A model generated the notes under the pieces. It made no database searches and was not told where the DNA came from. It was given only the letters and a program-made list of their open reading frames with translations. A stretch of DNA of 6,114 nucleotides from Candidatus Hydrogenedentota bacterium (GTDB taxonomy: Bacteria; Hydrogenedentota; Hydrogenedentia; Hydrogenedentiales; CAITNO01), in contig CAIXUF010001120.1 of NCBI GenBank assembly GCA_903922535.1, forward strand, positions 1 to 6,114. Reading direction: 5' to 3'. Each line of letters starts with the position of its first letter. The stretch's first letter is position 1. Below, one piece after another: positions 1 to 5,250 of the stretch. The position numbers were made by a program, and so were the translations under genes.

Positions 1-2
1 AA

Positions 3-104
3 TGGTTCGCAAAACAACAACTCATCGACCCGGTCAAAAGGTACGAAACGTTCAACAATGAACGAAACCGCCGTGGTACCGAGCAGGTATGCCCGGTGGT
101 GTGA
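3..104 (+). pseudogene. Possible remnant of a tyrosine recombinase (core-binding region), partial
   Basis: The reading frame enters from the left edge and stops at a TGA at 102-104, giving 33 residues. The stretch LIDPVKRYETFNNERNRR resembles the end of the SAM-like core-binding domain of phage-type integrases. There a helix ending in a pattern like 'LI..NPV..V..F...N.R.R' leads into the catalytic domain. The two residues usually found between the Asp and the Pro-Val appear to be missing, and the frame stops just where the catalytic domain should begin. No catalytic Arg, His or Tyr motif follows in any frame. If real, this is a truncated, non-functional gene end. The match is short and from memory of the family pattern only, so the call is weak; it could be chance coding. 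Confidence 0.25.
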
Positions 105-106
105 GA

Positions 107-132
107 GGGGGAGAGGGGCAACCCCTCCCCCT
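107..132. repeat. G-rich/C-rich hairpin just after the possible recombinase stop
   Basis: A run of G (107-118, interrupted by A at 112 and 114) pairs with a C/T run (122-132) across a CAA loop. This makes a stem of about 11 pairs with one bulged A at 112. It begins 3 bases after the TGA at 102-104. There is no T-run on either side, so it is not a classical intrinsic terminator, though it would stop or stabilise a transcript end. Confidence 0.5.
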
Positions 133-179
133 ACTCGATTGGTTCGGGAAAACCACGGTGATGCCGGCATTCAGGCAGC

Positions 180-242
180 GGACGTAATGGACGTAATGGA
201 CGGGATGGACTTGGCCCGGAGGGTTAAGTCCATATCGTCCAT
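180..242. repeat. 9-bp tandem repeat that forms a long hairpin with an opposing copy
   Basis: GGACGTAAT occurs twice in a row (180-197), followed by GGACGGGAT (198-206) and a fourth partial copy GGAC (207-210). The stretch 196-212 is matched by an inverted copy at 226-242: the reverse complement of the second arm agrees with the first at 15 of 17 positions. The loop is 13 bases (213-225). The design, with a short repeat on one arm and its complement on the other, suggests a dispersed intergenic element rather than a regulatory site for one gene. Confidence 0.7.
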
Positions 243-260
243 GGCTTAAGTGAGCCATGG
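239..260. repeat. Perfect 8-bp inverted repeat, CCATGGCT/AGCCATGG
   Basis: CCATGGCT at 239-246 and AGCCATGG at 253-260 are perfect complements around a 6-base loop. The left arm shares bases 239-242 with the end of the preceding larger hairpin, so the two folds compete for the same four bases. No adjacent T-run is present and no gene starts nearby. Confidence 0.6.
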
Positions 261-343
261 TCGCCCCAACTGCCGTTTCCAGGATTATGGGGTGAAAGGA
301 CGCGTGCCTGTGTCTTCTCAGAAATGCGGACAGTCCGTCAAAC

Positions 344-390
344 AAAAAGCGCCCGGCCGCATTCCCACGGCGGGACTGCGGTAGGGCGCT
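344..390 (-). terminator. Strong intrinsic terminator of the AMP-ligase C-domain gene
   Basis: Read on the minus strand, AGCGCCC (390-384) pairs perfectly with GGGCGCT (354-348). Inside it CCGCA (381-377) pairs with TGCGG (361-357), and inside that TCCC (375-372) pairs with GGGA (366-363) around a 5-base loop. The stem is followed at once by TTTT (347-344), then GTTTGAC. It starts 16 bases after the stop codon at 407-409. A three-part GC-rich stem plus a U-run in this position is a clear factor-independent terminator for the minus strand. On the plus strand no T-run follows the stem. Confidence 0.85.
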
Positions 391-406
391 GCGCTTTGGT
401 TGCAGA

Positions 407-688
407 TCAGGCCACGTTCTTCTTCAGGGCCAGGTCCTGCGCCATCTCCAGCAGGGCTCCACGGTCCACCGCCCCGGTCCGGGTCTTGGGCATTTCATCC
501 AAGAGCGTTATCGGCAGGTTTTCCGCCTGGGATATGCGTCCCTGGCACAAGCCGTGCAGGGATTCCAGCGTTGCCGATGCATGGGGTGTCAGCACCACAA
601 AAGCGTGGGGGTTTGGAACGGTCAGCACGCAGACTTCGGCCACTTCGGGGTGGGAAAAGAGCAGGGATCCAACTTCTCGCGGGTTCAT
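407..688 (-). CDS. Stand-alone AMP-binding enzyme C-terminal-like domain protein, probably non-catalytic
   Basis: The 93-residue product matches the small C-terminal subdomain of AMP-forming acyl-CoA synthetases and related adenylating enzymes (ANL superfamily, PF13193-like). It shows NPREVGSLLFSHPEVAEV (residues 2-19), AFVVL (29-33) and DEMPKTRTGAVDR (64-76). In active enzymes this subdomain closes over the active site, and a lysine in the final 'TGK' motif contacts the adenylate. Here that position is Ala73 (TGA-V-D-R), and the usual loop between 'GVPD' and 'AFVVL' is shortened. The large N-terminal adenylate-forming domain is absent: none of the three minus-strand frames upstream to 960 resembles it. 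The ATG at 688 was chosen because the domain starts right there and GGAG lies 10 bases upstream (699-702); the in-frame extension to 757 is unlike the family. A candidate promoter and a clear terminator make it look like an independent gene. It may be a carrier or partner subunit, or a decayed remnant; domain identity is fairly sure, function is not known. Confidence 0.7.
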   Translation of the reverse strand: MNPREVGSLLFSHPEVAEVCVLTVPNPHAFVVLTPHASATLESLHGLCQGRISQAENLPITLLDEMPKTRTGAVDRGALLEMAQDLALKKNVA

Positions 689-773
689 AAAACAACTACT
701 CCGACAGATTGTTGCACTTGTGCATCTGTTTACGTTTAATCTGGAAAACCTTCCCACCCACCATCACACGGGT

Positions 774-782
774 ATTATGCCA
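774..782 (-). promoter_or_regulatory. Candidate extended -10 promoter for the AMP-ligase C-domain gene
   Basis: Read on the minus strand, TGGCATAAT is an extended -10 element (TG, one base, then CATAAT, 5 of 6 matches to TATAAT). A poor -35 candidate TTTGCA lies 19 bases upstream. Transcription would start near 767, leaving a leader of about 79 bases before the ATG at 688. It is the best AT-rich promoter-like match seen in this divergent spacer, but the match is by eye only. Confidence 0.35.
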
Positions 783-872
783 TTTTCCTGTCCCAAACTG
801 CAAATGGGCGACCAAAGATAACATCAAAATGGGGCAAAACGGCGGCTGCACTCCGCCTGTAACCTTTGCGGT

Positions 873-944
873 GGGCACGGCCATTACTGCAATGGATGCC
901 GGCGCAGTCCGGTTCCAAGGGTGAAACAACAACGGGCCGTGCCC
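873..944 (+). promoter_or_regulatory. Possible structured leader upstream of the EF-hand gene
   Basis: GGGCACGGCC (873-882) and GGCCGTGCCC (935-944) are perfect 10-bp complements closing a 52-base interior. Inside, CCATT/AATGG (881-885 and 891-895) and CCGG/CCGG (near 899 and 909) can form two smaller stems, the first competing for two bases of the closing stem. The structure ends 18 bases before the AAGGAG ribosome-binding site of the EF-hand gene. It does not match a riboswitch class I can recognise. It may be a cis-regulatory leader, a transcript-stabilising stem or a chance repeat. Confidence 0.3.
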
Positions 945-975
945 CCTGAAAGGCGCGGTGACAAGGAGTGTGAAA

Positions 976-1596
976 ATGAGGAACGGCAAGTTTACAGTGG
1001 CGGTGGCGGCCCTTATTGCGCTGGCAGTTTCGCTTCCGTCCATGGCCGGACAGAACGGCGCGGCGGGAACAGGCCAGAGGATGCAGCGCCTGATTGCGGC
1101 CGACACCAACGGCGACGGGCAGATCACCTTCGCCGAGGCCCAAGCCGCATTTCCAAAGCTGACGCAGGAACGGTTCAACAAGCTGGACCGCAACCATGAC
1201 GGCGTTTTGAGCCGCGAAGATATCGCCCTGAGCAGCGGTCAGGCGGGGGGCAAGCGCGCCCAACTGCTGCAGCAGCTTGTGGCGGCCGACACCAACGGCG
1301 ATGGGCAGGTCACCTTCGCCGAGGCCCAGGCCGCGTTTCCAAAGCTCACGCAGGAGCGCTTTGCGAAACTGGACAAGAACGGCGACGGGGTGCTTTCGAT
1401 GGCGGACCGGCGGCAGGGCGGCAACGGAAAACTCGGGCAGCGGCTGAAACAGGCTGACACCAACGGCGACGGCAAACTGAGTTTTGATGAGGCCAAGGCG
1501 GCCTTTCCAAAGCTGACCCAGGAGCGCTTCAATCAGTTGGACCGCAATCAGGACGGATTTCTGTCCAAGGAGGATCGGCCCGCCGCCGCAAAGTAA
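976..1596 (+). CDS. Secreted EF-hand calcium-binding protein, six EF-hand loops
   Basis: The 206-residue product starts with a signal peptide: positive MRNGK, a hydrophobic stretch to about residue 20, and a likely cut after SMA at residue 24. The mature part is almost entirely EF-hand calcium-binding loops at residues 43-54, 71-82, 105-116, 133-144, 161-172 and 189-200. Loops 1, 3 and 5 begin DTNGDG; loops 2, 4 and 6 are DRNHDG, DKNGDG and DRNQDG. All have Asp or Asn at positions 1, 3 and 5 and Glu or Asp at position 12. Loop spacing is 28 residues except one gap of 34. The linker AFPKLTQERF is identical in all three pairs, so the protein is three copies of a two-loop module. ATG 976 was chosen over an in-frame ATG at 958 because AAGGAG (963-968) sits 7 bases upstream of it and the signal peptide begins there. 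The likely role is calcium binding in the periplasm or outside the cell; the partner is unknown. No anchor or sorting motif is seen at the C-terminus. Confidence 0.92.
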   Translation: MRNGKFTVAVAALIALAVSLPSMAGQNGAAGTGQRMQRLIAADTNGDGQITFAEAQAAFPKLTQERFNKLDRNHDGVLSREDIALSSGQAGGKRAQLLQQLVAADTNGDGQVTFAEAQAAFPKLTQERFAKLDKNGDGVLSMADRRQGGNGKLGQRLKQADTNGDGKLSFDEAKAAFPKLTQERFNQLDRNQDGFLSKEDRPAAAK

Positions 1597-1623
1597 GGCA
1601 CTTGTGAATTAGGATGTGGACCG

Positions 1624-1696
1624 AAAAAAGAACCGTTGACCACGGAACTCCTGGTTCGACCGATGGCCGGGCCAAGGATTCCGTGGTCAAACGTTT
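1624..1696. terminator. Bidirectional terminator between the EF-hand and GH106 genes
   Basis: TTGACCACGGAA (1636-1647) and TTCCGTGGTCAA (1679-1690) form a perfect 12-bp stem around a 31-base interior that can fold into smaller hairpins (TGGC/GCCA at 1664-1667 and 1671-1674). On the plus strand ACGTTTT follows the stem. On the minus strand CGGTTC and then six Ts (1629-1624) follow. The structure starts 40 bases after the EF-hand stop and 11 bases after the GH106 stop, so it can end both converging transcripts. The CCACGGA core of the arms resembles a motif I recall from dispersed intergenic hairpins in several phyla. Confidence 0.7.
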
Positions 1697-1700
1697 TGTG

Positions 1701-4508
1701 CTATTCAGCCTGTTCACGGCATACCCTCACGGGACCGAGCAGACCTGAGGGGAGCAATGGGTGTTCGCCGGTGTAGAATTTTTGCACGTTGGTTGTCGTC
1801 AGGCGCTTTTCCGGCGGAAGCTTGCCGTCGCCAATCAGGCGGTTGGGCCACAGGTTGACAATGTCTGTTTCCAGTTGATTGTTTCCCGCCCTGGCGGCCT
1901 GGGTAATCTCCACACGGAAAGGTTTGGTCCAAAGCACCCCCAGATCTTTCCCGTTCAGCCGGACTTCGGCAAGATTGTTCAGTTCGCCCAAATCGAGGAA
2001 GAGGCGGCCACCTTGGGGCAGGAGCGATTCCGGCAGGTCAAAGCTCTTCAGATAGGTGGCCTTGCCGGAATAGTACTTGATGCCGTCTTCGGGCCGCTGG
2101 GTCCAGTCGGCGAGATCGGCGAATTCCACCGATTCCGGCCCTCCCCCTTTTGAGTCGAATTTCACTGTCCACGGACCGGCAATGTCCATCACGGGCACCG
2201 CGGCCGGGAAGTTGCCCGCGGCGCTTCCGTTTTGTGCCGGGCTGATCGGTTTGCTGAAGATGACAAACACGGAACCCTTCGGCGCGAACTCAAGCGGCAG
2301 GGTGATCGTTCCGTCCTCTCTCTGCGTAAACACTTTGGCATTGCGGCGGCTGCCCGACAGGGGGTCCCAGATTTCCGGCTGTCTTTCTTTCACCCGAAAG
2401 GCGCATTCCGCCGACACCCCGCCATCTTGCGGGTTGGCCACGAAATAGATGTCAACACCTGCGATACGACGGTGGATGTAATCGAGCCGGACATTCTGCG
2501 CGGCGGACGCGCAGGTGAAATCAGGACGAATTTGCCGCGCCTCGAAGACCTCCTGCAGGGTCTTGCCCCATATCACGCGACCTTTGCCATATGCGTTCTC
2601 CTGGACCGTTTTGCCGTCGCAACTGCCCCAGAGTTTGGCGGCCAGCGTGGCAATGTCCCCGTCGCACTTTGGGTAATTGGACAGGCTCGAAGAACGGGCC
2701 GGTTTCGGTCCGACCACGGTTGCCCCGGCTTCGACCAGTCTGGCAATCCGGGCGAGTGATTCGGGCGTCATGGTGTCCCGCTCCGGCAGCACCAGCAGCC
2801 GGTAGCTCATGCCGTCGGGCAGGACGAGCCGGCCGTCCCTCACCGCGAGACGTGTCATGAGGACTTCGCCATTGACGGTGTCGCAGTCGAATCCGGCGGG
2901 CAGCGGCGGATTCATGCGCGTTTTCGCGGGCGCAAAACAGCCGGCGTCATCGCCGGCGAAATAGCACGCGTCGGCCACGAAGTAGCCCTGCTGCAGCAAG
3001 GCCTGGCAGCGCGCCAGGTATCCGGTGAAGGCATGCATCTGCGGCCACCACGTAATGTTTCGGTCGAAATGTGTGCCCGCTTCGGGCCATTCGTAGCCGG
3101 GCTTTATATCGAGTTGGGGCTGATGCACATAGAAACAGAGCATGTTCCGGGTCAGCCCCGCGCACAGCGCCCGGTCGCCGATGTCCTTGAGCATAATCGG
3201 CGCCTCTTCCCAGTTGCGGCCCATGTTGGTGAAGGCCTCCGCCTGGCACAGTCTTTTGCCGTAAACATGCGCCGCGGTGGCGGCCTGCTTCACCGAATCA
3301 CATTTCCCGTACTGTTCCACGAACCAGACCTGGCCGTCCGGCTCGGACTTGCGAATCCAGTATTCGCCCATGGGAATGTCGCTGCGGCCAAGATTCATCA
3401 GCGGGTCCATCGTGGTGGTGAAGAACGGTCCGCCCGCCTCGGGGTGCGTGCCAACGCCCGACTTCATCGACAATTCGTTGAAATAGCCGTAGTGGTTCTC
3501 TGCCATCAGGTCCGCGGCAGTGCGTTTCCAATCGCGCGTGAACCGCTCTGAAAGCTCCCCGCTTTGCACGGTCTGCCCGGCCAGCACGGGGAGCCAGGGT
3601 TCGGGATCGTAGCCGCGCCGCGTCTTGAACTCAGCGCGCATGTTGGGGGTCCAGTTCGGCTCGCCGCATTCCCAACTGTCGTCGTGGAAATACTTCAGTG
3701 TCCTGCCCGCGAGTTTTCCCGCCTCCGCCAGCACCTTTCCCGCCGTCTCGGCGAATTGTTTGCCGAGCGCCTCGCGGCTGTAGAAGTCGATTTCGTAGCC
3801 CTGCGCGCCGCGGCTGGCGCACTTGGTCTTCTTTTGATATTCCTCGCCGTGTATGGTCTGGCCGAACCGAAACACCCGCCAAGCGCCCTCGGGCGCGTCC
3901 CAGGCCAGGTGCCCGGAGGCATTCATGCGTTCCGACACATTGACGGCCGAGGTTCCGTCCAGTATCAGCTCCGGACTCGCGGACGCGATCCGGTACGCCA
4001 TCACGCAGACATCTTTGTAATACCCCTCGGCAACCGGCGGCATGGGCAAATCCTGTGAAATGGCGGCCGGACCGCTGAGATCCGTCTGGCTGCTGGTCAG
4101 CGACTTGATGGCGATGTCCGGCGTCACCCAGGTTCCCCCGGCGTTCCAACCGCTGCAGATATTGAAACTGAGCTGAAGCCCGAGCCGGTCCGCCTCGATG
4201 ACGGCATGCTTGAACAGGGCCAGCCATTCGGGACTCATGAAGGGCGGGCCCATCGGGCTGGTGTGCCCCTCTCCCGCGTCGAAGATCAACGCGCCGCCAA
4301 TCCCCTGTACCTTCATCTCCTCCAAGTCCTTGGTGATGCCCTCCTTTGTGGCGTTGCTGTCGAGCCACCACCAATACACCCACGGTTTGGCCGCATCCGG
4401 CGGGTTCGTGAACATGGCGGCCAAGTCGCCGGGGTGCTCGGCGGAAACGGCGTTCAAGGCAAATCCGGCCAGCAAACAGACGAGGACAGCGGGAATGGAG
4501 CGTTTCAT
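1701..4508 (-). CDS. Secreted GH106 family glycoside hydrolase, alpha-L-rhamnosidase-like
   Basis: The 935-residue product has a signal peptide (MKRS, a hydrophobic core, likely cut after NAVSA at residue 23). GH106 enzymes invert the anomeric centre while removing terminal alpha-L-rhamnose from plant and microbial glycans. Family marks seen here include PWVYWWWLDSNATKEGITKD (42-61), GIGGALIFDAGEG (69-81), FMSPEWLALFKHAV (90-103), SGWNAGGTWVTP (119-130), HDDSWECGEPNWTP (275-288), SDIPMGEYW (376-384) and CQAEAFTNMG (421-430). Glu381 and Glu424 in the last two are conserved-looking acidic candidates for the active site (inference). The C-terminus (about 774-935) is a galactose-binding-like beta-sandwich with GPWTVKFD, LDLGELNNLAEVRLNGKDLG and NLWPNRLIGD. 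The size fits the family and no frameshift is seen. ATG 4508 was chosen because the signal peptide starts there and GGAG (4518-4521) lies 9 bases upstream; the longer open frame is unlike the family. It likely acts in the periplasm or outside the cell. The exact substrate cannot be read from sequence. Confidence 0.92.
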   Translation of the reverse strand: MKRSIPAVLVCLLAGFALNAVSAEHPGDLAAMFTNPPDAAKPWVYWWWLDSNATKEGITKDLEEMKVQGIGGALIFDAGEGHTSPMGPPFMSPEWLALFKHAVIEADRLGLQLSFNICSGWNAGGTWVTPDIAIKSLTSSQTDLSGPAAISQDLPMPPVAEGYYKDVCVMAYRIASASPELILDGTSAVNVSERMNASGHLAWDAPEGAWRVFRFGQTIHGEEYQKKTKCASRGAQGYEIDFYSREALGKQFAETAGKVLAEAGKLAGRTLKYFHDDSWECGEPNWTPNMRAEFKTRRGYDPEPWLPVLAGQTVQSGELSERFTRDWKRTAADLMAENHYGYFNELSMKSGVGTHPEAGGPFFTTTMDPLMNLGRSDIPMGEYWIRKSEPDGQVWFVEQYGKCDSVKQAATAAHVYGKRLCQAEAFTNMGRNWEEAPIMLKDIGDRALCAGLTRNMLCFYVHQPQLDIKPGYEWPEAGTHFDRNITWWPQMHAFTGYLARCQALLQQGYFVADACYFAGDDAGCFAPAKTRMNPPLPAGFDCDTVNGEVLMTRLAVRDGRLVLPDGMSYRLLVLPERDTMTPESLARIARLVEAGATVVGPKPARSSSLSNYPKCDGDIATLAAKLWGSCDGKTVQENAYGKGRVIWGKTLQEVFEARQIRPDFTCASAAQNVRLDYIHRRIAGVDIYFVANPQDGGVSAECAFRVKERQPEIWDPLSGSRRNAKVFTQREDGTITLPLEFAPKGSVFVIFSKPISPAQNGSAAGNFPAAVPVMDIAGPWTVKFDSKGGGPESVEFADLADWTQRPEDGIKYYSGKATYLKSFDLPESLLPQGGRLFLDLGELNNLAEVRLNGKDLGVLWTKPFRVEITQAARAGNNQLETDIVNLWPNRLIGDGKLPPEKRLTTTNVQKFYTGEHPLLPSGLLGPVRVCREQAE

Positions 4509-4569
4509 GCCGTTAATCTCCACGTGTTGGGCGTTGGCGAAAACGAAAACGAAGGCGGCGGCATCCGGC

Positions 4570-4644
4570 TGCAGTGACGCGCGCCGTTGACTGCATTGGA
4601 CAAGAACGCGTGGGCTGATTTCAACCGTGCGCAGCCCCAATGCA
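4570..4644. promoter_or_regulatory. Nested inverted repeats in the divergent spacer, possible operator or hairpin
   Basis: The 219-bp spacer between the GH106 and 122-residue protein genes holds three perfect inverted repeats. TGCAGT/ACTGCA is at 4570-4575 and 4590-4595. TGCATTGG/CCAATGCA is at 4592-4599 and 4637-4644. GGGCTG/CAGCCC is at 4612-4617 and 4632-4637, nested inside the second. Their position between divergent starts fits binding sites for a shared regulator or a transcript hairpin. Each is short enough to occur by chance, so this is a weak call. Confidence 0.3.
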
Positions 4645-4679
4645 CGGAGCCGTCCGCGTTTCATTTTCCAGCGTTGTGC

Positions 4680-4688
4680 TGATAGAAT
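4680..4688 (+). promoter_or_regulatory. Candidate extended -10 promoter for the 122-residue protein gene
   Basis: TGATAGAAT is an extended -10 element: TG, one base, then TAGAAT, which matches TATAAT at 5 of 6. The upstream -35 region (TTCATT at 4660-4665, 17-base spacing) is poor, as is common for extended -10 promoters. Transcription would start near 4695 and leave a leader of about 33 bases before the ATG at 4728. Confidence 0.45.
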
Positions 4689-4727
4689 ATGCGCGCTTGA
4701 CGTGTGTGCGTAACTGGAGGTACAGGC

Positions 4728-5096
4728 ATGGAACTGTCTTTTGAATCCTGGCAGGAAATGAAAGCCGCGCTGCGGGAAGTGCTTGAGGAAGAAATGGGCG
4801 CGGGGCGGTGCAACATTGCGCGGAAATGGGAGGGCGGCAAGCTGATCCTGAAGCCGTGCGACGACGCGATGCAGTCCAAAGAGATACCGATGGAGGTCTT
4901 CTTCAAGAAGATCACGTCCGTGCGCGAGAAACTGCGCGTCCTTGAGCAGAAGCTCAACAATCACGACAGCCTTTCCTACGAGGACAAGGCCGAGCTTCAA
5001 ACCATTATCTCGCGCGCCTATGGCAGTCTGACCACGTTCAACCTTCTGTTTCGGGACGAGAAAGACCGTTTCTCCGGACAGAAGTCTGAGGACTAG
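4728..5096 (+). CDS. Small cytoplasmic protein of unknown function, probably conserved
   Basis: I do not recognise a named family. The 122-residue product has no signal peptide or membrane segment. Residues 5-24 form a likely acidic amphipathic helix. A short beta-like segment KWEGGKLILKP follows at 33-43. From QSKEIPMEVFFKKI (49-62) onward two long helices are likely: about 56-78 (ITSVREKLRVLEQKLN, heptad-like) and about 84-110 (YEDKAELQTIISRAYGSLTT, then FNLLF). The tail is charged and polar (DEKDRFSGQKSED). A composition this regular, with clear coding character and a good start, argues for a real gene. The ATG at 4728 has GGAGG at 4716-4720, 7 bases upstream; an in-frame GTG at 4704 lies before that site and is rejected. 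Similar short proteins with a 'GGKL+LKP...QSKE+P...FF.KI...R..LRVLEQK' pattern seem familiar from deltaproteobacterial and related genomes as hypothetical proteins (memory, unverified). The helical pair suggests a protein-protein interaction role. It diverges from GH106 and precedes GH95 by 154 bases, without an obvious functional link. Confidence 0.85.
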   Translation: MELSFESWQEMKAALREVLEEEMGAGRCNIARKWEGGKLILKPCDDAMQSKEIPMEVFFKKITSVREKLRVLEQKLNNHDSLSYEDKAELQTIISRAYGSLTTFNLLFRDEKDRFSGQKSED

Positions 5097-5103
5097 CACG
5101 CAC

Positions 5104-5188
5104 GGCCGGGCTCCGGCCCGCGGCACGGGCGTTCCGCCGGTGATCCGGGTGATTGCCGCAAACACGGGCCATGGGCAGGATGCCCATG
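5104..5188. repeat. Three-hairpin block, probable dispersed intergenic repeat
   Basis: Three stems follow one another. GGCCGG/CCGGCC is at 5104-5109 and 5113-5118. CAC-G-GGCG/CGCC-G-GTG is at 5124-5131 and 5135-5142, with one G-G mismatch. CATGGGCA/TGCCCATG is at 5170-5177 and 5181-5188 with a GGA loop. Translated on the minus strand the block reads like MGILPMA and TGGTPVPRAG, peptides I recall as spurious translations of a widespread intergenic repeat in planctomycete-like and verrucomicrobial genomes. It fills most of the gap between the 122-residue gene and the GH95 gene. The first stem, 7 bases after the stop, could help end the transcript although no T-run follows. Confidence 0.65.
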
Positions 5189-5250
5189 TCACGAACGGGC
5201 GAGTTCATCCTCGCGGACAAGAACCTTTCCAAGACGCACTGGAGGCGATC

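Larger units (their letters stand above)
133..339. other. Intergenic stretch without a supportable gene
   Basis: Short open frames exist on both strands here but have no ribosome-binding site of note, no recognisable motif and low-complexity translations caused by the 9-bp repeat. What the stretch holds is structural: a tandem repeat with an opposing arm (180-242) and an overlapping perfect inverted repeat (239-260). From 261 to 339 I see nothing recognisable. Confidence 0.6.

Noticed and set aside
180..210. Tandem repeat as a CRISPR-like array
   Set aside because: The units are 9 bp, contiguous and without spacers, and no cas gene is near.
689..757. Longer start for the AMP-ligase C-domain gene
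   Set aside because: The extra 23 residues do not resemble the family, and a ribosome-binding site sits directly before ATG 688.
324..821. 165-codon plus-strand open frame
   Set aside because: It overlaps the minus-strand AMP-ligase C-domain gene and its terminator, and its translation has no domain-like pattern or good ribosome-binding site.
841..857. GGCGG/CCGCC hairpin followed on the minus strand by GTTTTG as a terminator
   Set aside because: The stem is only 5 bp with a short T-run, and no minus-strand gene lies upstream of it to be ended.
775..1263. Minus-strand open frame over the EF-hand gene start
   Set aside because: It is an antisense shadow: the plus strand has unmistakable EF-hand loops and a signal peptide, while this translation is unlike any family.
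4538..4553. CGAAAACGAAAACGAA direct repeat upstream of GH106 as a regulator site
   Set aside because: Only two short units of low complexity, with no dyad and no second occurrence in the window; nothing supports binding.
4697..4702. TTGACG as a -35 box for the 122-residue gene
   Set aside because: A -10 at the right spacing would fall on the ribosome-binding site and start codon; the upstream TGATAGAAT is a better promoter candidate.
4509..5192. Open N-terminal extension of the GH106 frame by 228 codons on the minus strand
   Set aside because: The extension runs across the 122-residue gene on the other strand and the hairpin repeat, has no family similarity, and lies before a good signal peptide with its own Shine-Dalgarno at 4508.
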